From contig CALFVP010000132.1 in assembly GCA_937928175.1 (NCBI GenBank), positions 1-7,387 on the forward strand: a DNA stretch of 7,387 nt, read 5' to 3'. Source of the stretch: an uncultured bacterium. Lineage in GTDB: Bacteria; Spirochaetota; Brevinematia; DTOW01. Of the stretch, positions 1-6,203 are shown piece by piece (the stretch's first letter is position 1; the number at the start of each line of letters is the position of its first letter). A model generated the notes under the pieces. It was not told where the DNA came from. It made no database searches and saw only the letters and a program-made list of their open reading frames with translations. The translations under genes were made by a program, and so were the position numbers.

Positions 1-332
1 TTTCAGAAGAGTTCAATAACTCTTTTATTTCTAATAATACTGGCAAAATTTCTATAATAGACAAAAAAGTTTTATTGTCGGAATATTTAATTATTGTCTT
101 TCACTCAATAATTGGCAAAATACAATTTGAAAAGGAAGCAAGTCAAACAGCACAACCAAAGATTTATGATTCACAAGTAAAAAATTTCAAAATCCCCATT
201 CTCCCCATGCCCACCCAGCAAAAAATTGCTGATTTAGTTCGTCAGTCTCACGAAGCGCGGAAAAAAGCAAAAGAATTATTAGAAGAGGCAAAAAGGAAAG
301 TTGAAGAAAAAATTGAAGAATGTTCTATCTAA
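1..332 (+). CDS. Type I restriction-modification specificity subunit (HsdS-like), C-terminal part, 5' end outside window
   Basis: The frame is open from base 3 to the TAA at 330-332 with no start needed inside the window, so this is the 3' end of a longer gene; the in-frame TTG at 75 is not a convincing start. About 109 residues are visible. They follow the usual end of an HsdS protein: the last part of a target-recognition domain (TGKISIIDKKVLLSEYLIIV, then GKIQ and a Y-D-S-Q stretch), the linker 'IPILPMPTQQKIADLV', and a charged coiled-coil tail rich in A, K and E (KKAKELLEEAKRKVEEKIEE). HsdS gives a type I RM complex its DNA specificity and docks HsdM and HsdR through these helices. Neither partner is visible, so they may lie to the left or be absent. 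Codon use is unlike the other plus-strand genes (CGT, CGG, CCC; valine mostly GTT), suggesting acquisition by transfer. A type IIG or BcgI-like S subunit is an alternative. Confidence 0.85.
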   Translation, partial: SEEFNNSFISNNTGKISIIDKKVLLSEYLIIVFHSIIGKIQFEKEASQTAQPKIYDSQVKNFKIPILPMPTQQKIADLVRQSHEARKKAKELLEEAKRKVEEKIEECSI

Positions 333-346
333 ACTTTTAGGATTCA

Positions 347-372
347 AAGCTAACTACCTTTAGTTTGAGCTT
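347..372. other. Interrupted inverted repeat between the HsdS fragment and the convergent exported-protein gene
   Basis: AAGCTAACTA (347-356) can pair with TAGTTTGAGCTT (361-372) as two 5-bp helices around a 2-nt bulge, with a CCTT loop. It lies 15 nt after the HsdS stop, where a terminator would be expected. No run of T follows it on either strand, so an intrinsic terminator is not demonstrated. The rest of the gap from 333 to 456 shows no gene; it contains only a short direct repeat CTGAAAT at 433-439 and 443-449. Confidence 0.25.
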
Positions 373-456
373 CAACAAAAGTAAAATCTAACAAGAGTAC
401 AAGCATAAAGAATAAGTCAAATCTCTTTATTTCTGAAATTCCCTGAAATCTCACTT

Positions 457-1152
457 TTAATTGTCTTTCGTTATTTTAAGATCAACAAGTCTACCTTCAA
501 TGTAAACATTTGTAAACAAACCAACAGAAATATTTTTAAGTCTAAAACGGTCAACTACCGTCAAATCACCAACCTTTTTAAACCTAACAAATTCATCAGA
601 AACGTTACCAAATTTATCAAACTCGGTTAAGTTCGTTAAGTAAACGTTAGTAAAATTCATAGAATAAAAAACAGTAAAATTTTTTAAATTCGATACACCG
701 TTACTGGAAATGAAAAACAGTAACCCTGGTATATCAAAACATTCAACATGGTTTGTAAAAAAGTTTGTTGAAAACGTACCTTTACCTTTCTTAATGTACA
801 AAGACATTTCAACGTTCTTATTTTCACCAAAAACCGCACTTTCAATTATTTCAACGTTACCTTGCAAAAATTTCACTTTGTAAAAATACAGTTTAGGATA
901 AATGTCAATATAGGATTTTGATACTGTAGTTGAAGATAGCTGATACCTTGGAGGAACACCCTTAAGAGACTTAGAAACTACCGTAGCATTCAAAAACTTC
1001 GGATACTCACCAAAATCATAATTTATTGATGTAAGGAAATTATACTTGCCATCAATCAACACTTCATAGTCCATAGAAACAATAACCCCGTAAACACGAA
1101 AAACAAAAAGAATGACAAAAACACCACACCAAAATAAATGAATCTTTTTCAT
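457..1152 (-). CDS. Exported protein of unknown function
   Basis: I do not recognise this 231-residue protein. The N-terminus is a good Sec signal: MKK, a hydrophobic core at about residues 5-20, then VYG, with possible cleavage near residue 22. Cys9 lies inside the hydrophobic core and is not in a lipobox, so a lipoprotein is unlikely. The mature part is rich in F, V, N, T and Y with alternating patterns typical of beta strands, and has no further membrane span, so a periplasmic or outer-membrane-associated protein is likely. A faint resemblance to DUF3108-like periplasmic proteins (an early Y-E-V...G segment and a mid-protein 'DIPGLLFF') is only a guess. The ATG at 1152 is the only start before the signal peptide, yet I see no Shine-Dalgarno sequence, only an A/T run. 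The gene lies 23 nt downstream of the HATPase gene on the same strand and is probably co-transcribed with it. Confidence 0.8.
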   Translation of the reverse strand: MKKIHLFWCGVFVILFVFRVYGVIVSMDYEVLIDGKYNFLTSINYDFGEYPKFLNATVVSKSLKGVPPRYQLSSTTVSKSYIDIYPKLYFYKVKFLQGNVEIIESAVFGENKNVEMSLYIKKGKGTFSTNFFTNHVECFDIPGLLFFISSNGVSNLKNFTVFYSMNFTNVYLTNLTEFDKFGNVSDEFVRFKKVGDLTVVDRFRLKNISVGLFTNVYIEGRLVDLKITKDN

Positions 1153-1175
1153 AAAAAAAATTTTCGTAAATAGTA

Positions 1176-1961
1176 CTAAATCTTAAAATTTTCAAAGAAC
1201 ATAGTAATAGTAGAATAAGTAACTTTATCGGTAGAATAAATTCTGAAAATAGTTTCTATATTCTTTTGTTTCAAATCATCAATAAAAAACTTTACAAAAT
1301 ATAAACCTAACCCAGCACCAATCTTGTCGTCGTTTTCTTCTGCGGTAAATCCCTCAATTATACTTCCAATTTCCGAAGTAGCTTTTTCCCTAAGCCTTTT
1401 AGCATCATCGTAAGAAATAGGAACATTGTTACTAACTTCGATTTTAAATATATCTTTAGAAAACTTCCAAGAAATTTTAACCCATTTATCAAACTTTAAG
1501 CAAAGATTAACAACTTCATCTCTATTGTTGATTATAATATCTTTTTCACTTAACGGGAGATCTATTCTATTTTCTTTTAAAACACTATAAAAATTAGCTT
1601 TTTCAGCGTTATCAACAAGTTCCATTATGATGTTATTAACATGAATTATATCAAGTTTACCAATAAAATCCAGAATTTTGTTCGTAATAAACTCTATAAG
1701 TCTTCTTTGGCTATGCGGTGAATAAAGTTTCAGCTCAATACCTTTAGTGTACAGTAAAAGTTTTTCCAAACCTAAGATGGTTTTAAGAGAGTTTTCAGAT
1801 AACTTAACAAACATACTTGGTAAATTGCTAGGATCGAAATTATTCCTATACTCCTCAGGTAATACATTATTGAATTTAATAAACCCTAGCTTGTTTAAAA
1901 CTATTATAAATAAATCCTTATTACTACACTTTTTAATATCATCAAGCAAAGCATCAACCAT
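1176..1961 (-). CDS. Orphan HATPase-fold protein (histidine-kinase-like ATP-binding domain)
   Basis: The 261-residue protein carries the signatures of the GHKL/HATPase_c ATP-binding fold. An N-box lies at residues 114-122 (E-L-V-D-N-A-E-K-A, with the Mg-coordinating Asn118) and a glycine-rich lid at 215-220 (GAGLGL) is followed by a helix. The segment near residues 175-182 (EVSNNVPI) stands where the G1 box D-x-G-x-G would be, and that motif is missing. There is no clear phospho-accepting H-box, no transmembrane segment and no receiver domain. Residues 1-100 are helical and could form a dimerisation or sensing module. ATP binding is therefore likely, but autokinase activity is not shown. It could be a degenerate soluble kinase, an anti-sigma-type kinase or a partner-binding ATPase. 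The ATG at 1961 has no Shine-Dalgarno sequence; a good promoter ends only 8 nt upstream, pointing to an almost leaderless mRNA. The exported-protein gene follows after 23 nt. Confidence 0.8.
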   Translation of the reverse strand: MVDALLDDIKKCSNKDLFIIVLNKLGFIKFNNVLPEEYRNNFDPSNLPSMFVKLSENSLKTILGLEKLLLYTKGIELKLYSPHSQRRLIEFITNKILDFIGKLDIIHVNNIIMELVDNAEKANFYSVLKENRIDLPLSEKDIIINNRDEVVNLCLKFDKWVKISWKFSKDIFKIEVSNNVPISYDDAKRLREKATSEIGSIIEGFTAEENDDKIGAGLGLYFVKFFIDDLKQKNIETIFRIYSTDKVTYSTITMFFENFKI

Positions 1962-1969
1962 ATCGAATA

Positions 1970-1998
1970 ATTTTAAACAAACTAAAAACAGTTATCAA
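1970..1998 (-). promoter_or_regulatory. Sigma70-type promoter of the HATPase gene
   Basis: On the minus strand, TTGATA (1993-1998) and TAAAAT (1970-1975) are separated by exactly 17 nt; each matches its consensus at 5 of 6 positions. The predicted transcript start is about 2 nt before the ATG at 1961, so the message would be leaderless or nearly so, which fits the lack of a ribosome binding site. In DNA this AT-rich a chance match is possible. Confidence 0.55.
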
Positions 1999-2025
1999 TA
2001 AAAAAATCTAAAAACTTTCTTTATT
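1997..2025 (-). terminator. Weak A/T-only hairpin after the antiporter gene
   Basis: Read on the minus strand, AATAAAGAAA (2025-2016) pairs with TTTTTTTATT (2006-1997) across a 9-nt loop. This gives ten base pairs, all A-U apart from one G-U. It sits 10 nt after the antiporter stop and contains a T-run, so it might slow or end transcription of the hslV-antiporter unit before the next promoter. A stem without G-C pairs is weak, and the pairing may simply reflect base composition. Confidence 0.25.
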
Positions 2026-2034
2026 AAATCTTAA

Positions 2035-3621
2035 CTAGACTTTTGTTAAACTTAGTTTGTCAACAACAGATTGAATTATAAAATCACTTACCTCTACTTC
2101 ATCACAAACAACATCAACACCGATTTCAACGAGTTTGTCAACTTCAGATAAAAATTTTACTCTAGCAATTATATTAACGTTAGGGTTAATAGACTTTGCT
2201 TTTTCGGATATAAACAAAGCTTCTCTAAGTATTGGTGGAGTTATAACTATAAGTTTAGAAGACTCAACGCCAGCCCACTTTAAAATATTTTCCTTTTTAG
2301 CATCACCAAAGCGAATGTTATAATTTTTTTCATATTTTTTAACAGTCTCTGGATTCATTTCAAGAACTACGTAAGATATTGAACTACTTTCAAGAAAGTC
2401 TACTAATTTTTTCCCAACAGGTCCAAAACCAACAACAATAACATCAAACTTCTTTAGTTTTTTATCCTCAATACCTTTTGTACGCAAAAAACTAAACTTA
2501 CTTTCAATGTTATCAAGCAATTCAAAAATCAAAGGTATTGTAACCATGCTAAAAAGTAAAGAAGATGAAAGAATAACGAACATTTTATCACTGAGTATTT
2601 TATCCGCTAAGCCAACGGATAATATTAGTAATCCGTATTCACCAATACTGGTTATTAAAACCGAACTTCTAATATTGTTTTCCAAAGAAACTTTCATAAA
2701 AAACAAAACTAAAAAACTCACAACGAATTTAAACACTAGTATGGCAAAAGTAACGTACAGTATAGTAGTTAAATTTGAGATAAACAGATTAATATCCAAT
2801 AGAGTACCAACGTAAACGAAGAAAAAACCCACGAATATTTCCTTTATTGGTAGAATTTCCGATGCTATCTGTCTACCAAATAGAGTTTCAGAAACAATAA
2901 TACCTGCAATAAACGCTCCTAAAAGGTGAGAAAGCCCACATAATCTTGAAACAACACCACTTCCAAAACTCAAAACAATTGCAAGAAATACCAAAAGATA
3001 TCTATCCCTTAAAGCTAAAGCTTCAGAAAATTTTGTTTTCGTAAAATAAAACAAAGCAACAACGTAGACAGTAAAAACTAAAATTCCTATAAGTACTTTT
3101 GTATCAAAAACTTTAGAGCCAGTGATAAATGGCAAAAACGCAAGAACTAAAATACCAATTACATCTTGAACAAGTGAAATTAAAAATGATATTCTTCCAT
3201 AGGTTACATTTAAAGATCCTTTGTATTCAACTATACCAGCAATAACAGCTGTACTACTCATAGTAACAACTACAGAAATTATAAATGCAACTTTGTAATC
3301 AAAAAAAACGAGAGATAGTAAAAAAACTGGCAGTAACGTAAAAAATATTTGTCCTAACCCTCCAAAAATTGCCTCTTTCCTATACTTCAAAAGTATCCTA
3401 AATGAAAACTCAACCCCTATAAAAAACAACAGTAACATCATCCCCAAATTAGAGATTTCCTCAAACAAATAGTTCTCCTTCAGTATTCCAATTTTACCTA
3501 AAACAATACCTGTCACAATCAATGAAACAATGGAAGGTATCTTAAATTTACCGAAAAAGTAAAGAAGTACCGAAGAAACCAAAAAGACTATAAATATACC
3601 TGTTACTATATCAAGAGACAT
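2035..3621 (-). CDS. Kef-type monovalent cation/proton antiporter (CPA2) with C-terminal RCK_N/TrkA-N domain
   Basis: This 528-residue inner-membrane protein exchanges K+ or Na+ for protons. Residues 1-370 form a Na+/H+ exchanger domain with about 11-13 hydrophobic segments. Family landmarks are SSTAVIAG at 122-129, the Gln152-Asp153 pair in a membrane helix (the ion-binding 'QD' of Kef-like CPA2 proteins) and HLLGAFIAGIIVSET at 232-246. Residues 392-510 form one cytosolic Rossmann-type RCK_N domain: the GxGxxG of G398, G400 and G403, an acidic end of beta-2 at Glu421 that favours NAD(H), and the FGDA motif at 438-441. The protein stops right after this domain with no RCK_C. The ATG immediately follows the hslV stop with no base between, and AGAGGA lies 7 nt upstream inside hslV, so the two are translationally linked. 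KefB/KefC with glutathione gating or a Na+/H+ antiporter cannot be separated from sequence alone. Confidence 0.93.
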   Translation of the reverse strand: MSLDIVTGIFIVFLVSSVLLYFFGKFKIPSIVSLIVTGIVLGKIGILKENYLFEEISNLGMMLLLFFIGVEFSFRILLKYRKEAIFGGLGQIFFTLLPVFLLSLVFFDYKVAFIISVVVTMSSTAVIAGIVEYKGSLNVTYGRISFLISLVQDVIGILVLAFLPFITGSKVFDTKVLIGILVFTVYVVALFYFTKTKFSEALALRDRYLLVFLAIVLSFGSGVVSRLCGLSHLLGAFIAGIIVSETLFGRQIASEILPIKEIFVGFFFVYVGTLLDINLFISNLTTILYVTFAILVFKFVVSFLVLFFMKVSLENNIRSSVLITSIGEYGLLILSVGLADKILSDKMFVILSSSLLFSMVTIPLIFELLDNIESKFSFLRTKGIEDKKLKKFDVIVVGFGPVGKKLVDFLESSSISYVVLEMNPETVKKYEKNYNIRFGDAKKENILKWAGVESSKLIVITPPILREALFISEKAKSINPNVNIIARVKFLSEVDKLVEIGVDVVCDEVEVSDFIIQSVVDKLSLTKV

Positions 3622-4155
3622 TTACAATTCCTCTAGAATTATATTTTTATTTGTGTATATACATATTTCACCAGCTATCTTTAGGGATTCTTCGACAACG
3701 AATTTAGGATCTAAATTAGGGTCAATTCTCATAAAAGCTCTTGCTGCAGCAAGAGCGTAAGGACCACCTGAACCTATAGCAGCGATATTATCCTCTGGTT
3801 CAATAACATCCCCTGTACCAGAAAGTATAAGTATTTTTTCTTTATTTCCAACTATCATAAGTGCTTCTAACCTTCTAAGAAGTTTATCAGTTCTCCATTC
3901 TTTAGCCAAGCTTACAGAAGCTTTAAGAATGTTACCATTATTATCCTTAAGGTGTTCTTCAAATTTTTCAAGCAAAGCAAAAGCATCAGCAGTAGCTCCA
4001 GCAAAACCAACCAAAACTTTATCATCGTATATTTTTCTTATTTTTCTAGAATTCGATTTTAAAACAGTATCACCAAAGGTAACTTGTCCATCACCACCTA
4101 TAACAAGTTTGTAATTTCTCAGTATGCCAATAACAGTAGTACCCCTAAACTTCAT
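3622..4155 (-). CDS. hslV: HslV, peptidase subunit of the HslUV (ClpQY) protease
   Basis: HslV forms the double-hexamer threonine-peptidase chamber that degrades proteins unfolded by the ATPase HslU in the cytoplasm. From the ATG at 4155 the protein has 177 residues. A five-residue propeptide MKFRG precedes the catalytic Thr6, the N-terminal residue after processing. Counting from that Thr, the conserved Asp17 (in GGDGQ) and Lys33 (in NSRKIR) are at the expected positions, and GSGGPYALAAARA and the closing AGEICIYTN segment are intact. I chose ATG 4155 over the upstream in-frame TTG at 4167 because GGGGGA at 4160-4165 lies 4 nt before this ATG and the TTG start would place the ribosome site inside the gene. 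hslU is not next to it: the next gene is a cation antiporter, starting directly at the stop codon. A promoter with a perfect TATAAT lies 25 bp upstream. Confidence 0.97.
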   Translation of the reverse strand: MKFRGTTVIGILRNYKLVIGGDGQVTFGDTVLKSNSRKIRKIYDDKVLVGFAGATADAFALLEKFEEHLKDNNGNILKASVSLAKEWRTDKLLRRLEALMIVGNKEKILILSGTGDVIEPEDNIAAIGSGGPYALAAARAFMRIDPNLDPKFVVEESLKIAGEICIYTNKNIILEEL

Positions 4156-4159
4156 TTTA

Positions 4160-4165
4160 TCCCCC
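4160..4165 (-). promoter_or_regulatory. Ribosome binding site of hslV
   Basis: GGGGGA on the minus strand, 4 nt before the ATG at 4155. It is the only G-run in the region and decides between this ATG and the in-frame TTG four codons upstream. Confidence 0.7.
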
Positions 4166-4180
4166 AAAAATAACTTAGAA

Positions 4181-4210
4181 ATTATAATCTAAACCAAACA
4201 TACCAAACAA
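4181..4210 (-). promoter_or_regulatory. Sigma70-type promoter of the hslV-antiporter unit
   Basis: On the minus strand the -10 is a perfect TATAAT (4181-4186). A weak -35 TTGTTT (4205-4210) stands 18 nt upstream. The predicted transcript start near 4174 gives a leader of about 18 nt that contains the GGGGGA ribosome site. The spacer and -35 are made of a tandem repeat: TGTTTGGT occurs twice, 9 bp apart (4202-4209 and 4193-4200), which could be a regulator site or chance. Confidence 0.6.
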
Positions 4211-4212
4211 AA

Positions 4213-4241
4213 TTAACAAAAACTAATAAATTTGATAAAAA
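4213..4241 (+). promoter_or_regulatory. Possible promoter of the LptF/LptG-like gene
   Basis: TTAACA (4213-4218, 5 of 6 matches to the -35 consensus) is followed after 17 nt by TAAAAA (4236-4241, 4 of 6). The start site would lie near 4248, giving a leader of about 22 nt that includes AGGA at 4257-4260. It is back-to-back with the hslV promoter, their -35 elements only about 2 bp apart. The -10 is poor and the region is almost pure A/T, so this is tentative. Confidence 0.3.
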
Positions 4242-4269
4242 ACAAAATACTTGTTTAGGATTTTCAATT

Positions 4270-5547
4270 ATGACAAAAACAATTTCATGTATAAAAAACA
4301 TGATTGAAAACCTTAAACCAAAGGTGCTAAAAGCACTTTTATCAATCTTAGATTACCTAAAGTACAGTTTCAAATTCAATAGAATTCAAATGTACATAAT
4401 AAAGCAGTTTTTAACAGTATTTATAATTAGTTCAATACTACTAACCTTTTTAGCGGTAGTATTTAACCTTATTATGGACTTAAATTGGTTTCTGTCAAGA
4501 CCCGATATTCTAAAAACTAAGTTTAACTACATACTGATAGTTTACATTCTCAAAGGTCCTCAACTATACTCATACCTAGCCCCACTGTGCGTACTAATAA
4601 GTATATCTTACACGATATCAAGAATGTCTAGAAATTTTGAGTTAGTAGCAATAATAAATGCAGGAATGAGCTTAAAAAAACTCTTTGCCTCACTCATAAA
4701 CGTAATATTCATTACATCAATACTATACTTTTTCTTTCTTGATCAAATAGTAACCTTAGCAGGAAAGGAAGCAAGAACTATTGAAAGGGTAAAGGTATGG
4801 GAAGAAATAGATTTTTTACAAACCAAATCACTTAGAGACATAAAAGATCCAATAAAAAGTCAAAACAAGAGTATAACTTACAGTGAAATAGGTTTTATAT
4901 CCATAGATGGTGAGATGGAAAGAGTCAAAATAAACAAATTTTTTGAAAAAACTGGGAAAATTGATTTTGAAGCTAAAAAGTTTGAAGGTGGATTAATACA
5001 TTACACAATAACAGCAAAGTCTGCTAAGTGGGATAAAAGTATAGGTAACTGGAGAATGTACGATGTTGAAATAATTGAATTTAACGAGAAAAGTGAACTA
5101 GTTTCCAGAAAATTATTAAAGGAATTTATACCAAACTTTAAATTAGATCCTCCATCGTTTTTCTTTCCAAAAAAGTATGACTTTAACTTTTTAACTTTAG
5201 CAGAAATGAGCGAAGAAATAAACAAATCACTTTCAATAAAAGCATCATTTGAAGGTGGAAACTACTACCAAAAATTAATGATAATGCTATCAAGACCAAG
5301 TATATCGTTTTCTCTTTTGATATCAGGGCTACTAGCTTTGGGATTTGTACAAGTAATATCAAGGAACTTGACTTTTGTAAATATGGTATTTCAATCGGTA
5401 ATAAGGTATGTTTTATACTTTATATCTTTCTTAGGTGGAATATGGATTGGAGAAAACAGAATACTACCACCAATAATAGCAGTTTGGTTGCCAAATGTAA
5501 TATTCTTTTCATACGCAATATACTTAAATTACAAAGTAAAAACTTGA
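4270..5547 (+). CDS. LptF/LptG (YjgP/YjgQ) family lipopolysaccharide export permease
   Basis: LptF and LptG pair with the ATPase LptB in the inner membrane to extract LPS-type lipids and pass them to the periplasmic bridge. The 425-residue protein has the family layout: hydrophobic segments at about 43-68, 95-117 and 138-157, a hydrophilic beta-rich periplasmic domain at about 165-305, then hydrophobic segments at about 338-362, 376-393 and 400-420. The cytoplasmic coupling stretch after the second segment reads RNFELVAIINAGMS (121-134), matching the conserved E..A....G.S pattern. LptF and LptG cannot be told apart here, so no symbol is given. It is longer than the usual roughly 360 residues, mainly because of about 40 basic residues before the first membrane segment. 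The ATG at 4270 has AGGA 9 nt upstream, whereas the internal ATG at 4390 has none. The partner permease is not in the window. Confidence 0.9.
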   Translation: MTKTISCIKNMIENLKPKVLKALLSILDYLKYSFKFNRIQMYIIKQFLTVFIISSILLTFLAVVFNLIMDLNWFLSRPDILKTKFNYILIVYILKGPQLYSYLAPLCVLISISYTISRMSRNFELVAIINAGMSLKKLFASLINVIFITSILYFFFLDQIVTLAGKEARTIERVKVWEEIDFLQTKSLRDIKDPIKSQNKSITYSEIGFISIDGEMERVKINKFFEKTGKIDFEAKKFEGGLIHYTITAKSAKWDKSIGNWRMYDVEIIEFNEKSELVSRKLLKEFIPNFKLDPPSFFFPKKYDFNFLTLAEMSEEINKSLSIKASFEGGNYYQKLMIMLSRPSISFSLLISGLLALGFVQVISRNLTFVNMVFQSVIRYVLYFISFLGGIWIGENRILPPIIAVWLPNVIFFSYAIYLNYKVKT

Positions 5548-5572
5548 AAAGTATGATTTAATTTTGTATACT
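5544..5572 (+). promoter_or_regulatory. Sigma70-type promoter of clpP, overlapping the permease stop codon
   Basis: TTGAAA (5544-5549) and TATACT (5567-5572) are separated by the ideal 17 nt and each matches consensus at 5 of 6 positions. The -35 overlaps the TGA (5545-5547) that ends the permease gene. The expected start near 5579 gives a leader of about 18 nt, much like that of hslV. clpP is thus probably expressed independently of the permease gene. Confidence 0.65.
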
Positions 5573-5575
5573 TTT
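5547..5575. repeat. Perfect 8-bp inverted repeat over the clpP promoter
   Basis: AAAAGTAT (5547-5554) is repeated inverted as ATACTTTT (5568-5575) with 13 nt between. The half-sites are 21 bp centre to centre, about two helical turns, and cover parts of both the -35 and the -10. This geometry suits an operator for a dimeric regulator. As RNA it would be a weak, mostly A-U hairpin that might instead help end permease transcription. It does not match CIRCE or the CtsR heptads. Confidence 0.4.
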
Positions 5576-5585
5576 AACTAAACTT

Positions 5586-5591
5586 AGGAGG
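5586..5591 (+). promoter_or_regulatory. Ribosome binding site of clpP
   Basis: A full AGGAGG lies 6 nt before the ATG at 5598. It is one of the two strongest ribosome sites in the window and suggests high translation. Confidence 0.85.
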
Positions 5592-5597
5592 AATTGA

Positions 5598-6194
5598 ATG
5601 AAAGGATTTTCATCACTAATACCAATGGTAATAGAGAACACTGGTAGAGGTGAAAGAGCTTACGATCTTTACTCAAGGCTATTAAAAGATAGAATAATAA
5701 TACTTGGTTCTGAAATAACAGAAGATTTAGCGAACATAGTAGTAGCAGAACTTTTATTCTTAGAAGCTGAGGATCCAGATAAAGAGATACACTTTTACAT
5801 AAACAGTCCTGGTGGGCTAGTAACAGCAGGACTTGCAATATACGATACTATGCAATACATAAAACCTGATATAGTAACAATATGTTTAGGTCAAGCAGCA
5901 TCAATGGCAGCAATACTACTATCAGCTGGAACAAAGGGAAAAAGGTTTGCTTTACCACATTCAAGAATAATGATACATCAACCACTTGGAGGAGCACAAG
6001 GACAAGCTACAGACATCGAAATACAAGCAAAAGAAATTCTAAGAATGAGAGATACATTAAACGAAATACTAGCAAAACACACAGGACAACCTATAGAAAG
6101 AGTAAAAAAAGATACTGACAGAGATTTCTACATGTCCCCACAAGAAGCAAAAGAGTACGGTATCATAGATGAAATATTAGTAAAAAGAATATAG
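5598..6194 (+). CDS. clpP: ClpP, ATP-dependent Clp protease proteolytic subunit
   Basis: ClpP forms the two-ring, 14-subunit serine-peptidase chamber fed by ClpX or ClpA/ClpC in the cytoplasm. The 198-residue protein is full length and typical, with hardly any propeptide (the [20 protein letters not shown] start aligns with mature family members). The catalytic triad is complete: Ser102 in GQAASMAA, His127 in [10 protein letters not shown] and Asp176 in the DTDRDFYMS segment, with spacings of 25 and 49 residues as in the E. coli enzyme. The oxyanion-loop segment INSPGG is at 68-73. No clpX, tig or other Clp ATPase gene adjoins it, unlike the common tig-clpP-clpX order. It has its own promoter and a strong ribosome site, and the flavin-reductase gene follows after 9 nt. 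All seven valines use GTA, the plus-strand codon habit. Confidence 0.98.
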   Translation: MKGFSSLIPMVIENTGRGERAYDLYSRLLKDRIIILGSEITEDLANIVVAELLFLEAEDPDKEIHFYINSPGGLVTAGLAIYDTMQYIKPDIVTICLGQAASMAAILLSAGTKGKRFALPHSRIMIHQPLGGAQGQATDIEIQAKEILRMRDTLNEILAKHTGQPIERVKKDTDRDFYMSPQEAKEYGIIDEILVKRI

Positions 6195-6198
6195 GAGG
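6193..6198 (+). promoter_or_regulatory. Ribosome binding site of the flavin-reductase gene, overlapping the clpP stop
   Basis: AGGAGG begins inside the clpP TAG stop (6192-6194) and lies 5 nt before the ATG at 6204. Ribosomes ending clpP finish on this site, so the two genes are likely co-transcribed and translationally coupled. Confidence 0.8.
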
Positions 6199-6203
6199 AT
6201 AAA

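Noticed and set aside
1153..1230. Possible separate promoter for the exported-protein gene (TTGAAA in the end of the HATPase gene)
   Set aside because: No acceptable -10 lies 16-18 nt downstream; the best candidate is at 14 nt with only 4 of 6 matches.
1747..2001. Plus-strand ORF of 84 codons opposite the HATPase gene
   Set aside because: It lies antisense to a gene with clear ATP-binding motifs, begins without a ribosome site and has a low-complexity S/L/N-rich product.
2135..2815. Two plus-strand ORFs opposite the antiporter gene
   Set aside because: They mirror conserved RCK_N and membrane-domain coding sequence, lack ribosome sites and have no recognisable product.
3929..4114. Plus-strand ORF opposite hslV
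   Set aside because: It is antisense to the catalytic part of hslV, short and without a start signal.
4156..4167. TTG start for hslV four codons upstream of the ATG
   Set aside because: It would place the GGGGGA ribosome site inside the gene, and family members begin with an MKF-x-G-TT type N-terminus.
5001..5225. Minus-strand ORF opposite the LptF/LptG-like gene
   Set aside because: It is antisense to the periplasmic-domain coding sequence of a well-supported gene and has no family features.
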